Shown: positions 49,702-61,391, numbered from the stretch's first letter. The stretch: 64,000 nt of DNA from Bacillus pinisoli (GCF_023036475.1 NZ_JAJQKI010000003.1:62001-126000); one strand, 5' to 3'. The notes: generated from the sequence alone by a model not told the origin. Numbers and translations: made by a program.

Positions 49702-50565
49702 ATGGAATCTTATGATAATCTGAAACAAGGGGAAAAAGGTGCTTGGCTAAGCATTTGTACGTATATTGTATTATCTATATCAAAGTTAGTTATTGGATAT
49801 CTAGGTAATTCTAAAGCTTTATTAGCAGATGGATTAAATAACTCCACAGATGTCATCGCTTCGGTTGCTGTATTAATTGGGTTAAAAATAGCCAGAAAAC
49901 CGCCTGATAAAAATCACCAGTATGGCCACTATCGGGCTGAAACAATAGCTTCACTTGTGGCAGCCTTTATTATGGTTTCTGTGGGTTTACAAGTAACTAT
50001 AGAGGGAATAAAAAATCTAAACAACACGAATGATGTAGCGCCAAGTATGTTGACTGGCTGGGTTGCTTTAGGAAGTTCTCTCATCATGTTTTCTGTCTAT
50101 TTATATAATAAAAACTTATCCCATAAGATTAAAAGTCAGTCTCTAAAGGCTGCATCAAAAGACAATTTTTCTGACTCACTTGTAAGCTTAGGTGCATTTA
50201 TCGGAATTAGCGCCTCACAGTTTGGACTGTACTGGTTCGATACCGTCATTGCCATTTTGGTAGGTCTCATCATCATTAGAACTGGTATTGGAGTATTTAA
50301 AGAAGCAACTCTCGAGTTAACAGACGGCTTTGAAATCCAAGAACTTGAAGAGATTAAGCAAACAGTCAAAGACAATCCCAATATTGAAAAAGTGAAGAGT
50401 GTAAAAGCACGAATGCACGGTAACCAAATCTTTGCTGATATTACAATTGTCACAGATCATAACTTAAACGTACTAGAGAGCCACCAAATCACCGAAGACA
50501 TTGAACGTAACCTTTTTAATAAACATAACATCCAATATGCTCATATCCACATAGAGCCAAAGTGA
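49702..50565 (+). CDS. Cation diffusion facilitator exporter, MneS-like
   Basis: CDF protein (287 aa) with the same fold as its divergent neighbour but a different metal site: ADGLNNSTDV in helix 2 and SKDNFSDSLVS (DxxxD) in helix 5, as in the manganese exporter MneS (YeaB) of B. subtilis, which it also resembles at the N-terminus (YDNLKQGEKGAWLSI). Manganese efflux is therefore likely. AGGAGGTAACGC precedes the ATG. Confidence 0.9.
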   Translation: MESYDNLKQGEKGAWLSICTYIVLSISKLVIGYLGNSKALLADGLNNSTDVIASVAVLIGLKIARKPPDKNHQYGHYRAETIASLVAAFIMVSVGLQVTIEGIKNLNNTNDVAPSMLTGWVALGSSLIMFSVYLYNKNLSHKIKSQSLKAASKDNFSDSLVSLGAFIGISASQFGLYWFDTVIAILVGLIIIRTGIGVFKEATLELTDGFEIQELEEIKQTVKDNPNIEKVKSVKARMHGNQIFADITIVTDHNLNVLESHQITEDIERNLFNKHNIQYAHIHIEPK

Positions 50566-50583
50566 TTAGGTGAATAAAACAGA

Positions 50584-50615
50584 GAAAAGAGCTTGGAAAA
50601 TCCAAGCTCTTTTCT
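50584..50615. terminator. Bidirectional terminator between the MneS-like gene and secDF
   Basis: AAAAGAGCTTGG, AAAAT, CCAAGCTCTTTT with T-rich flanks on both sides. Confidence 0.9.
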
Positions 50616-50619
50616 TATT

Positions 50620-52869
50620 TTAAGGCTCTAAATCCTCTTCTACTGGTTTTACTTTCTTTTTACCAATGGTTTTACTCTTCCATATTAACCATAGCTGAGA
50701 TGCGATAAATAGTGAAGAATACGTACCTGCAACGAGCCCCACTAATAAGGCTAATGAGAAGTTTGTAATTGATTCACTACCTAGCAATAGTAACGCTACC
50801 GTTACAATCACAACTGTGAAAACCGTACTTACAGATCTGCCTAAAGTCTGACGTAAACTATCATTTACAACAGAAGCTAGATCATCAAAGTTCTTAACCT
50901 TTTTCCCACGTATCTTTAAGATTTCTCGTATCCGGTCAAAGGTTACAATTGTATCATTGATCGAATAACCAACAATGGTTAGGACAGCGGCAATAAATGT
51001 TAGATCTACTTCTAGACGAAGTAAACTAAAGAAAGCAATGATAAAGAAAGCATCATGTAGTAAAGCAACAATGGCTGCAATTGCCATATAAATCTCAAAG
51101 CGAATCGTGACGTAGATAATGATACCAATGGAAGCAATCATAACTGAGATGAATGCATTTTTAGCAAGTTCCTTACCAACCGTTGGTGAAACCGTACTAA
51201 CATTCGGCTCTGAACCATACTTTTCTTTGAAATGATCTTTTAAATCAGCAATCTGACCTTCCTCTAATACTCCGATAAAGCGTGTCACACCAATTTCATT
51301 GTTGTTACCTGATAATGTAATATCACGAGGTTCAATGCCAAGATTTAATTCGTCGATTTCTGACTGAATCTCTTCCGTCGTTAATGAACTATTTGATAAA
51401 ATCTCAACTCGTGTTCCACTTGCAAAATCTATACCTAGGTTAAGTTTCATCGTTAAAAGTAGAATTGTTCCAATCACAATCATTGCTCCAGAGAACATGA
51501 AATACTTTTTACGATGTTTAACAAAATCAAAGCGATCATACTTCGTAGTAATATAGTAATCAGTGTCGCCAGTTTCTATGTTTTGAATGTCAGATTCCTT
51601 CACACCGAAATACCCAACTTTTTTATTCAGGAATCGACTGTTTACCCAAAGACCTAAGAATAAACGAGTACCATAGATTGCGGTAATAAAGCTCAATAGA
51701 ATACTAACAATTAACATAGTGGCAAACCCTTTAACAGAGCTTGTCCCATAAACAAATAAAACGCCAGCTGCTAATAATGTAGTAATATTTGCATCTAAGA
51801 TAGTAGCCAAAGAACGACGATTACCAGCTTTATAAGCTGACATGACCGATTTACCTGTCTTTAACTCTTCCTTAATTCTTTCGTAGGTGATAATATTCGC
51901 ATCAACTGCCATCCCCACACCAAGGATTAGAGCTGCAATTCCTGGTAGCGTAAGAACCGCGTTCATCCAATCAAATACTAATAATACTAGATAGATATAC
52001 ACACTCAGTGTAACAACCGCAATGATTCCCGGGAAACGGTAAAAATATAGCATATATAAGAAAACAAATAAGATTCCTATAATCCCAGCAAATACCGTAT
52101 TCTGTAATGCTTTTTCACCAAATTGTGCCCCTACTGAAGTTGAATAAATTTCTTCTAACTCCACCGGAAGCGATCCAGCATTTAGAAGATCTGCAAGTTC
52201 TTTTGCTTCTTCTAAGGTGAAAGAACCCGTAATCGTAACTGTCGTATCGTTAAACACCTGTCCAACTGTAGGTGCCGATAAATACTTAGGATTCGGCTTT
52301 GCTGATTCTGCTGTAAACGAGTCACCCTCTTCAAAATCCAACCAGATTGGCATGATATTTTGTGGGTAGAGATCAAGAACATGCTTCGTAGCCTCCGCAA
52401 AGTCAGTTGCACTCTTTAAAGTTAAGGCTACAATTGGTTGATTATTAGGATCAAAGGTTTGCGATGCTCCACCTTCCACTAGATCAGAACCATCTAACAA
52501 TTCCACGTCATTAACATCTCTAAATGTCAGTTTCGCTTCTGTTGATAAAATTTCTCTTGCTTTATTTTGATCATCAACTCCAGCTAGTTGAACCCTAATT
52601 CTATTATCACCTTCAATATCAATTCGGGGTTCACTTACACCAAGCACGTTGACACGCTTTTCTAGTGCTTTAACTGTGCTTATTAACACTTCTGGAGTAA
52701 TCTCATCTCCATCCTCAGCAGGCAGTACCTCATAAAGGATTTCAAAACCGCCTTGAAGATCTAGACCAAGTTTAATATTGTCGGTCACACCATTTGTGGT
52801 GGTACCGATTAGTCCGCCTAATAAAAGGACTAATAGAAAAAATATAACAATACGACCTTTTTTGACCAT
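50620..52869 (-). CDS. secDF: Protein export membrane protein SecDF (fused)
   Basis: Proton-driven helper of SecYEG translocation, 749 aa with 12 helices. SecD half: first helix, DLQGG motif (KLGLDLQGGFEILYEV), periplasmic P1 domain, then GVGMAVDANIITYERIKEEL. SecF half: starts near residue 435 with LGIDFASGTRVEI and carries VGYSINDTIVTFDRIRE. The single-chain fusion is typical of Bacillus. Confidence 0.97.
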   Translation of the reverse strand: MVKKGRIVIFFLLVLLLGGLIGTTTNGVTDNIKLGLDLQGGFEILYEVLPAEDGDEITPEVLISTVKALEKRVNVLGVSEPRIDIEGDNRIRVQLAGVDDQNKAREILSTEAKLTFRDVNDVELLDGSDLVEGGASQTFDPNNQPIVALTLKSATDFAEATKHVLDLYPQNIMPIWLDFEEGDSFTAESAKPNPKYLSAPTVGQVFNDTTVTITGSFTLEEAKELADLLNAGSLPVELEEIYSTSVGAQFGEKALQNTVFAGIIGILFVFLYMLYFYRFPGIIAVVTLSVYIYLVLLVFDWMNAVLTLPGIAALILGVGMAVDANIITYERIKEELKTGKSVMSAYKAGNRRSLATILDANITTLLAAGVLFVYGTSSVKGFATMLIVSILLSFITAIYGTRLFLGLWVNSRFLNKKVGYFGVKESDIQNIETGDTDYYITTKYDRFDFVKHRKKYFMFSGAMIVIGTILLLTMKLNLGIDFASGTRVEILSNSSLTTEEIQSEIDELNLGIEPRDITLSGNNNEIGVTRFIGVLEEGQIADLKDHFKEKYGSEPNVSTVSPTVGKELAKNAFISVMIASIGIIIYVTIRFEIYMAIAAIVALLHDAFFIIAFFSLLRLEVDLTFIAAVLTIVGYSINDTIVTFDRIREILKIRGKKVKNFDDLASVVNDSLRQTLGRSVSTVFTVVIVTVALLLLGSESITNFSLALLVGLVAGTYSSLFIASQLWLIWKSKTIGKKKVKPVEEDLEP

Positions 52870-53001
52870 GCTAGAAAGAATCCTCCTTAAAAAATGCTAG
52901 GCATATAAGAGCCTTCGTATAAAAATATAATTGCTACCTACAAGTATGTACCGTTTCATTATGGAAGAATCTATATGCCCTGTCAATTTGTCCTTGCTGA
53001 A

Positions 53002-53262
53002 TTAAGGAGAAGAAGGAAATACAAAAGGCTCTCTATATGCTTCAACCGTTATAAAACTCATGTACTCTGTCGTCGATAATCTTAAAACATCGTTTACCAT
53101 GTCACGCAGGGGTTTAGGCTCCTCAAGCTTTTTCCATTTCTTTTTCTTTAAGCAGTCCCATACCTCGTTTTCATTGGCACGGTTGAAGCCATACAGATGA
53201 AATTCTTCAACCTTACTTTGAATGGCAGGCTGAATATATTCTCGCAACTCATCCCAATTCAT
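53002..53262 (-). CDS. comN: ComN family post-transcriptional regulator
   Basis: An 86-residue soluble protein (MNWDELREYIQPAIQSKVEE; VWDCLKKKKWKK; LRLSTTEYMSFITVEAYRE) recognised as YrzD/ComN, which in B. subtilis promotes accumulation of late competence comE mRNA. Position next to secDF agrees. AGGAGGAT precedes the ATG. Confidence 0.85.
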   Translation of the reverse strand: MNWDELREYIQPAIQSKVEEFHLYGFNRANENEVWDCLKKKKWKKLEEPKPLRDMVNDVLRLSTTEYMSFITVEAYREPFVFPSSP

Positions 53263-53372
53263 ATAAATCCTCCTAGTCTAACTTTCATATGATGTATAGA
53301 TTCTATTTTCTCTCAACAATCTCCTTGTTTTAGCTAAAGGCTGGAATATTAAAGATTGTTGCAAGAGCCTAA

Positions 53373-53867
53373 TTAAAAAATGGAGAAAGATAGTAAACCA
53401 AGGCTAACTAAAATTCCTGCAACCACTACACCAAGACTAATAGCGAAGAATGCATAGTGGAATCTTATTGAAAACAGCAATGCAGCCACACACGCACTAT
53501 ACGCGCCTGTTGTCGGTAGGGGCACTGCAGTGAATAGCATTAAACCTAATGCTCCGTACTTTTCAATGTCCTTACTTTTCCTCATTGTACGCTTATGTAA
53601 CCAGTTATACAGCTTATTATACCAGTTGAATCGTAATAACCATTTACTAACCGGTTGAAATAATAAAAGAATTGGTATGATTGGAAGTATATTACCTATC
53701 ACACTTAATATAAAGGACTTAGCAAGAGAAAAGTCATAATGAAGATAGGCTAGTGGTAGTCCTCCTCTTAATTCTAGGATCGGCATAGCTGATACGACTA
53801 AAACAATTAATTCTGGTGGAAGAAACGTAAGATTCTGAACAAGGTAATCACTAATTTTTTCTTTCAT
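53373..53867 (-). CDS. Small multidrug export-like membrane protein (COG2426)
   Basis: A 164-residue membrane protein with about four helices. SAMPILELRGGLPLAY is the hallmark of the family annotated as putative small multidrug export protein; true substrates are unknown. AAGGAGA is eight bases before the ATG at 53867, so the upstream 23 codons are excluded. Two inverted copies of CAACAATCT flank the gap downstream of comN. Confidence 0.85.
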   Translation of the reverse strand: MKEKISDYLVQNLTFLPPELIVLVVSAMPILELRGGLPLAYLHYDFSLAKSFILSVIGNILPIIPILLLFQPVSKWLLRFNWYNKLYNWLHKRTMRKSKDIEKYGALGLMLFTAVPLPTTGAYSACVAALLFSIRFHYAFFAISLGVVVAGILVSLGLLSFSIF

Positions 53868-54139
53868 TTTAAAAATCTCCTTTCTTGGTAGTAGGTATAT
53901 CATTCGACTAGAAATAGATATGGAGATTATATTCACATACGTTCTATTCTAAAACTTACTTAAACCTTTAATAGATATAACGTTGAAAAAGAGCAGCTTT
54001 CCATAGCATGTTCATTCAGCGATAAAAACTCCCACATATATTCCTACATATGTTGTCCTCTTTCTGTCATGCTTGGCCCTCTATCACGCATATAGTTATT
54101 GTATATGATTACACTGCGTTTGAGAAGGTAGGGTAGCAC

Positions 54140-55696
54140 ATGTCGAAACAAACCTTTTTACAAGGTACATTAATTTTAATTTTAGCTGGATTAATCACAA
54201 GGGTTCTCGGTTTCGTGAATAGAATTGTGGTTGCAAGAATTATGGGTGAGGAAGGCGTAGGTCTCTATATGATGGCGGTACCTACATTACTCCTGACCAT
54301 TACACTCACTCAAATGGGGTTACCAGTTGCCATCTCAAAGCTAGTGGCTGAGGCTGAAGCGGTAGGCGACAAAAGAAGAATCAAAAAAATCCTCGTCGTT
54401 TCATTAGCTCTAACAGGTGGGTTGAGTATCCTTTTCACAACCGGTATGGTTTTACTAGCACCTCTTTTATCACAGACATTGTTAACAGATGAGAGAACGT
54501 ATTATCCGTTAATCGCCATCTCACCGATTGTGCCAATTGTGGCTATTTCAGCTGTGTTAAGAGGATATTTCCAGGGCCGACAGAATATGAGGCCTGCTGC
54601 CTACTCGCAGGTTATAGAACAAATTGTGAGAATTACATTAGTTGCTGTTTTCACAAAGGCCTTTCTACCGTATGGCGTAGAATTTGCTGCAGCCGGAGCT
54701 ATGATCTCTGTTGTATTTGGTGAACTAGCTTCACTTCTGTATATGGTTATGATGTTTAAATTAAAAAAGCGAGTAAGGGTTCGAAAAAACTTTTTTCAAT
54801 CAGTTAAATCTGGTAAAGAAACATTTAATAGTCTGATGGCGATTGCAGTTCCTACAACCGGCAGCCGTTTAATTGGATCGGTCGCTTATTTCTTTGAACC
54901 GATTGTTGTGACACAGAGTTTGGCGATTGCAGGTTTAACTACTGCTATAGCAACAAAGCAATATGGAGAACTTACTGGCTATGCTTTGCCACTATTATTT
55001 TTACCATCATTTATTACGTATTCCTTATCTGTTTCGCTCGTTCCTGCAATTAGTGAAGCAGCAGCGAAAAATAAAACAACCTTAATTGAGCATCGACTTC
55101 AACAAGCATTAAGATTATCCTTTGTATCAGGTGGATTAGCCGTTGTTGTTCTATACGTGTTTGCAGAACCAGTGATGCAGTTAATGTATGGTTCGTCTTC
55201 TGCTGCCATCTATGTAAAGGTAATGGCACCCTTCTTTATCTTCTTCTATTTCCAAGGGCCATTACAAGCTGTTTTACAAGCACTTGATTTAGCAAAAGCA
55301 GCGATGATTAACAGCTTAATTGGAGCTGTTATCAAAATTGCTGTCATCTTCGCATTAGCTACGCGACCAGAGTTAGGAATTATGGGGGCAGCCTTAGCCA
55401 TCGTTGTTAGTATCATGTTGGTTACACTATTACACTTCTCCACCGTCATAAAAGTGATTTCTTATACCATTTATGTACGTGAGTATGTTAAAAGTTTTAT
55501 TACCATGATTCTTGCTGGAATGGCGGGACATTATTTCTTCTTATATGCGTTAAACAGCTCTTCACTAGTTACGCGTACACTACTTGCAATTGTTGTGACA
55601 TCCATCGTTTATATCATTCTTCTTGTTTTCTTTAAACTTGTTCACAAAGATGAATTACGAAGGATTCCTTTTATCGGGAAGTATATTGGGAGGTAA
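54140..55696 (+). CDS. spoVB: Stage V sporulation protein B (MOP-family flippase)
   Basis: Polytopic membrane protein (518 aa, about 14 helices) of the MATE/MOP superfamily, needed for spore cortex synthesis and presumed to flip lipid II in the mother cell. The N-terminus MSKQTFLQGTLILILAGLIT and GFVNRIVVARIMGEEGVGLY are characteristic. SigE control is expected, but I did not find a secure promoter in the 270 bp upstream. GAAGGTAGGG precedes the ATG. Confidence 0.94.
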   Translation: MSKQTFLQGTLILILAGLITRVLGFVNRIVVARIMGEEGVGLYMMAVPTLLLTITLTQMGLPVAISKLVAEAEAVGDKRRIKKILVVSLALTGGLSILFTTGMVLLAPLLSQTLLTDERTYYPLIAISPIVPIVAISAVLRGYFQGRQNMRPAAYSQVIEQIVRITLVAVFTKAFLPYGVEFAAAGAMISVVFGELASLLYMVMMFKLKKRVRVRKNFFQSVKSGKETFNSLMAIAVPTTGSRLIGSVAYFFEPIVVTQSLAIAGLTTAIATKQYGELTGYALPLLFLPSFITYSLSVSLVPAISEAAAKNKTTLIEHRLQQALRLSFVSGGLAVVVLYVFAEPVMQLMYGSSSAAIYVKVMAPFFIFFYFQGPLQAVLQALDLAKAAMINSLIGAVIKIAVIFALATRPELGIMGAALAIVVSIMLVTLLHFSTVIKVISYTIYVREYVKSFITMILAGMAGHYFFLYALNSSSLVTRTLLAIVVTSIVYIILLVFFKLVHKDELRRIPFIGKYIGR

Positions 55697-55710
55697 AATT
55701 GACAGTAACC

Positions 55711-55738
55711 AAGGGTAAGCATTATGCTTACCCTTTCT
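55711..55738 (+). terminator. Terminator of spoVB
   Basis: GGGTAAGC, ATTAT, GCTTACCC followed by TTTCTGTG. The U-tract is short. Confidence 0.75.
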
Positions 55739-55764
55739 GTGTGTTTGAATACCTGTTAACAAAG

Positions 55765-55802
55765 AATAACCACACCATCATGTAGCGAATGGTGTGGTTA
55801 TT
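55765..55802 (-). terminator. Hairpin at the end of the DUF421 gene
   Basis: Fourteen-base arms AATAACCACACCAT / ATGGTGTGGTTATT overlapping the stop codon. The following T-tract is weak (ATTCTTTG). Confidence 0.6.
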
Positions 55803-56442
55803 ACTCATCAATTAAATCAATATAGAAGGTGCCGTTGTCAAAGCTACAGAAGGAGATTTTCTTAATATCTCGATAACCAAGATCACGGAGCTGCTGGCGG
55901 AGCCAAAGATTTGTCTGATCTAGTATTTTTAAATGTTGCTCTTGTACGACCCCATCCACAATGAGTGGAAGATGAAGTGTACTCTGTTTTTTATGATCCT
56001 TTTCAAACACAGATAACTTTCCTGTCGGTTCTAGAATGGCGAATTCTACATCTGCCAAGTTGTTAATATTCTTGTCGCGTAACTGTGTTAGTAAATCGTC
56101 AAAATTATAGCGTTGCTTTCGCATTTCTTTTTCTTTAATTTTACCATTTTCAATGAGCATAGTAGGTTTTCCATCAAGTAACTCTCTTACTTTTTTACTT
56201 TTTAACGAGATGGTTGCTAACGATATTTGGATGAGCATTAATAATAGCATGGGTAAGATAGATTCGAAAATCGGTTTATTTGTTGCCTCAATCCCCACGA
56301 CCGCAGTTTCTGCGATCATAATGAACACAACTAAATCCAGTATGCTAAGCTCCCCAATCTCCCTTTTCCCCATCATTCGAAAAATAAAAACGATAAGCGC
56401 ATATAAAAAGAGAGTACGAATAATAATTGAGACATACTCCAC
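55801..56442 (-). CDS. DUF421 (YetF/YrbG family) membrane protein
   Basis: A 213-residue protein: three N-terminal helices (IVFIFRMMGKREIGELSILD is the family signature) and two small cytoplasmic or extracytoplasmic alpha/beta domains (VRELLDGKPTMLIENGKI; YNFDDLLTQLRDKNINNLAD). B. subtilis YrbG lies near spoVB and YetF is related. Some family members work in spores, but no function is assigned here. Confidence 0.87.
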   Translation of the reverse strand: MEYVSIIIRTLFLYALIVFIFRMMGKREIGELSILDLVVFIMIAETAVVGIEATNKPIFESILPMLLLMLIQISLATISLKSKKVRELLDGKPTMLIENGKIKEKEMRKQRYNFDDLLTQLRDKNINNLADVEFAILEPTGKLSVFEKDHKKQSTLHLPLIVDGVVQEQHLKILDQTNLWLRQQLRDLGYRDIKKISFCSFDNGTFYIDLIDE

Positions 56443-56542
56443 TTTCTTTAAAATCCTCCTTTAAAAAGGCCTTTTTCTCATGAGTTCATGATTAGTTTTC
56501 ACCACCATCACAATTTCATGAGCTAAAGGATTTTCCAATATG

Positions 56543-57832
56543 CTATAAAAATGGTAACAGATAACGGAAATAGATATAGATGGTACACATGATCAGTGAA
56601 GCAAAAACTACGGGAATACCTATTTTTAAGAAATCAATAAATTGAATATGAACCTTTTCTTTCAACGCTAATCCTACTACGACCAAGTTGGAGGATGCTC
56701 CCAGTAACGTTCCGTTACCTCCAAGACATGCTCCTAAAGCTAGCGACCACCAGAGTGGATCAAGATTAGTCATTCCATAATCCTTAAACTCTAAGATGAC
56801 TGGGATCATCGCAGCTACAAACGGGATGTTATCGACAATCCCTGAAAATATTCCGGTTAACCATAAAATAAGAATAGCCGTCTTAGGTAAATCTCCCTCC
56901 GTGTAGTAAATAATGCTTCTGGCAAGTTCATCAATAATACCTACTTCTTCGATTCCACCGACCAAAAGGAACAAACCAATAAAGAAAAACAAGGTTGCCC
57001 AATCAACCTCTTTGAATATATCTTCCGTTTTAATGGTTTCACGAGTTACTAATAGGATTAAGACCGCACCAGCTAATGCAATGCTTGTCAGCTCAATATG
57101 CAAAAGGGGATTTAAGACAAAGCCACTTATTGTAACAAATAAAACAAGTAGTGAAGGAAGTAAGGAAGAGTCTTTATTAATGTATTGCTTTGGATCTAAG
57201 GCCAAAAGCCTTAATCGATTTGCTTCACTAACATAAAGCCTGTCACGATATAGATAGATCATACCTGTCATGATTGTTAGAAAAATAAGAATAGTGATAG
57301 GTGATAAATGCAGGAGGAATGCATTAAACGTCAAATGCTTTACAGATTGGCCAATCATCATATTTGGTGGGTCTCCAATTAAAGTGGCAGTTCCACCTAT
57401 GTTTGCGGATAAAATAATGCCGACTAAATAAGGGAGAGCTGGTACTTCCAATATACGCACAATTTTGAAAAGAATCGGAACTAACAATAAAACAGTTGTA
57501 ACATTAGCTAAAAATGCAGAACCAAGCGCTGTCACTAGAGAAATCATAAACAAAAGTGGAATGGCATGACCTTTGACTACCTTGGCAATATAAATGGCTA
57601 CAAACTCAAAAATCCCTGTTTTGCTTGTAACCGATACTAAGATCATCATGGCAAATAACAAAGCAATTGTATTCCAATCAATGTAGGAGATAAATGCTTT
57701 TTCAGTATCAAAAACTCCAACAATCAGCATTAAAACTCCACCCATACCTGCTACTAATGTACGGTCTATCTTGTCTGTAATAATGATCAGATAACTTACG
57801 ATAAAGATTATGCATGTTAAGACCGTGATCAC
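56543..57832 (-). CDS. ArsB/NhaD/SLC13-superfamily ion permease
   Basis: A 429-residue transporter of about 11 helices. ANIGGTATLIGDPPNMMIG in the first half and LGACLGGNGTLLGASSNLVV in the second are the inverted-repeat substrate motifs of the ion-transporter superfamily. The substrate (arsenite, Na+/H+ or a dicarboxylate) cannot be told. GTG at 57832 with AGGGGTGG upstream is favoured; TTG at 57856 overlaps that site. No ars genes are nearby. Not part of the conserved gene order. Confidence 0.85.
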   Translation of the reverse strand: MITVLTCIIFIVSYLIIITDKIDRTLVAGMGGVLMLIVGVFDTEKAFISYIDWNTIALLFAMMILVSVTSKTGIFEFVAIYIAKVVKGHAIPLLFMISLVTALGSAFLANVTTVLLLVPILFKIVRILEVPALPYLVGIILSANIGGTATLIGDPPNMMIGQSVKHLTFNAFLLHLSPITILIFLTIMTGMIYLYRDRLYVSEANRLRLLALDPKQYINKDSSLLPSLLVLFVTISGFVLNPLLHIELTSIALAGAVLILLVTRETIKTEDIFKEVDWATLFFFIGLFLLVGGIEEVGIIDELARSIIYYTEGDLPKTAILILWLTGIFSGIVDNIPFVAAMIPVILEFKDYGMTNLDPLWWSLALGACLGGNGTLLGASSNLVVVGLALKEKVHIQFIDFLKIGIPVVFASLIMCTIYIYFRYLLPFL

Positions 57833-57949
57833 TTCTCTTCCACCCCTAGCCTTCAAGTATCCTATATCTCATCCTATGATAAGAAAAGTAGGGACATGCT
57901 TAAAACTAATCTGTTCGAATAGTTACTTTCTCTTCAGTATGAGTAGAAA

Positions 57950-57976
57950 GCTACAAAGTTTTATAAAAGAACCTTC
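57950..57976. repeat. Degenerate end of the 98-bp inverted-repeat element
   Basis: On the minus strand GGTTCTTTTATAAAACTT and on to TTGTAGC, about 20 of 24 positions equal to one end of the element at 27850-27947. No matching second end found. Confidence 0.5.
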
Positions 57977-58066
57977 TAAAATGTAGATCTCCTGAATATG
58001 CTTGTTCTAAAGAGCTTGGCTAGGCATATCTGGCTAATAGAATGTCTTAGGGAGGGAGTAGTCAGG

Positions 58067-58453
58067 ATGAATGCAAGAAATATGGTCACTGCAGTCATGT
58101 TTGGTGTTTTAACAATTCTTTTGATTATCCTTACATGTAGTTTAGTATTTTCGCTATTATTACGATTCACTGATTTACAGGAGACATCATTGCAATGGGT
58201 AATCATGACATTATCATTCTTCGCTTTATTTGCGGGAGGATTTATTTCCGGTGGCAAAGGTAAAGAGAAAGGTTGGATGATGGGCGGTGCAACTGCCTTA
58301 GTATTTACATGCATTGTGATGTTGTATCAATTCCTTGGTAAGGAATCTGGGTTTTCAACAGAACAAACCTTTTATCATCTAGGTTACCTTGCAACTGCGG
58401 TGTTTGGTGGCATTATGGGGGTAAATATTGCAGGTGGTAAACCAACTACTTAA
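58067..58453 (+). CDS. yrzE: TIGR04086 family membrane protein YrzE
   Basis: A 128-residue protein with four helices (about 5-30, 39-60, 68-88 and 100-122), glycine-rich in the later helices (GGFISGGKGKEKGWMMGG). The family's B. subtilis member YrzE lies at the same place between spoVB and yajC. Function unknown. ATG at 58067 follows GGGAGGGAG; the frame extends upstream through the degenerate repeat, which is not used. Confidence 0.82.
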   Translation: MNARNMVTAVMFGVLTILLIILTCSLVFSLLLRFTDLQETSLQWVIMTLSFFALFAGGFISGGKGKEKGWMMGGATALVFTCIVMLYQFLGKESGFSTEQTFYHLGYLATAVFGGIMGVNIAGGKPTT

Positions 58454-58462
58454 TAGTACTAG

Positions 58463-58492
58463 CAAAGTGGGGCGGAGTTCCCCACTTTTTTT
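58463..58492 (+). terminator. Terminator of yrzE
   Basis: AAAGTGGGG, seven-base loop, CCCCACTTT then a T-run. Confidence 0.9.
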
Positions 58493-58521
58493 GTGTTCGC
58501 CGCATACCCTAATAGGTATAA

Positions 58522-58616
58522 TTGCACAGAACTTGACCAGAATTGCACAGTTCTGATAAAGGATTGCACACTAATGGCTAGAAATTGCACATAACTAGCG
58601 CTTAATTGCACAAAAC
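58522..58616. repeat. Second five-copy array with exact 21-bp period
   Basis: The core TTGCACA starts at 58522, 58543, 58564, 58585 and 58606, all 21 bp apart. The bases between cores differ. As in the array at 34.9 kb, it lies between convergent terminators and the last copy reads TTGCACAAAAC. Confidence 0.9.
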
Positions 58617-58629
58617 CACTTTTTCTACA

Positions 58630-58661
58630 ACAAAAAAAGAGCGGAAACACTACCCGCTCTT
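58630..58661 (-). terminator. Terminator of the yajC end of the operon
   Basis: Minus strand AAAGAGCGG, nine-base loop, CCGCTCTTT then a seven-T run, just after yajC. Confidence 0.9.
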
Positions 58662-58668
58662 TCATGTG

Positions 58669-58929
58669 TTAGTTTTGTACTACGTCACGCACTGCTGCAC
58701 GATCGAATGCAAGTCTAGAACCGTCAGTTACCTTAATAACGATAGTTCCTTCATCAATTCCATCAACAATACCGTGTAAACCACCGATTGTTACAATCTT
58801 GTCACCTTTTTTCAGGTCCGCTTGCATTTGTCTAATTGCCTTTTGCTTTTTTTGCTGAGGACGAATTAACAAGAAATAAAAAATAGCAAACATTAAAATT
58901 AATGGTCCAATAGATGTTAGCATTTCCAT
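58669..58929 (-). CDS. yajC: Preprotein translocase subunit YajC
   Basis: Small SecDF-associated membrane protein (86 aa): one helix (LILMFAIFYFLLIRPQQKKQKA), then a soluble domain (KKGDKIVTIGGLHGIVDGID). Last gene of the ruvA-ruvB-DUF2905-queA-tgt-yajC run, as in B. subtilis (yrbF). Confidence 0.96.
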   Translation of the reverse strand: MEMLTSIGPLILMFAIFYFLLIRPQQKKQKAIRQMQADLKKGDKIVTIGGLHGIVDGIDEGTIVIKVTDGSRLAFDRAAVRDVVQN

Positions 58930-58977
58930 TTATTTCACCCCTTTCTATTGTATACTCAAAGTTGGCCAAGCTCATGA

Positions 58978-61163
<2,186 letters not shown>

Positions 61164-61193
61164 ATACATTCACCTATTTCAATTAAAATTTAT

Positions 61194-61391
61194 TTATCTA
61201 AATCGTCCAATTAGATAAAATAGTAGCGACAATACAATACTGACAACAATAGAAGTAACAATTGGGAAATAAAATGTAACATTTCCTTTTTTAAACACAA
61301 AGTCACCTGGTAACCTTCCGACAAAATGCCAAAGCATCCCAACGACTAATAAAACAAATCCTGCTACCATTAACAGTTTTGGCATTTCCAC
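61194..61391 (-). CDS. DUF2905 family membrane protein
   Basis: A 65-residue protein of two helices with the family motif GRLPGDFVFKKGNVTFYFP between them. The gene at this place in B. subtilis is yrzS. The GTG start shares its first base with the ruvB stop (TAGTG), so it should be translated by coupling; GGAGG lies ten bases upstream. Function unknown. Confidence 0.88.
   Translation of the reverse strand: MEMPKLLMVAGFVLLVVGMLWHFVGRLPGDFVFKKGNVTFYFPIVTSIVVSIVLSLLFYLIGRFR

Noticed and set aside
56543-57832. Arsenic resistance operon
   Set aside because: The permease belongs to the ArsB/NhaD superfamily, but no arsR, arsC or arsA is nearby, so arsenite is not supported.
58459-58665. 68-codon minus-strand frame
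   Set aside because: Entirely made by the 21-bp array and two terminators; no start signals.
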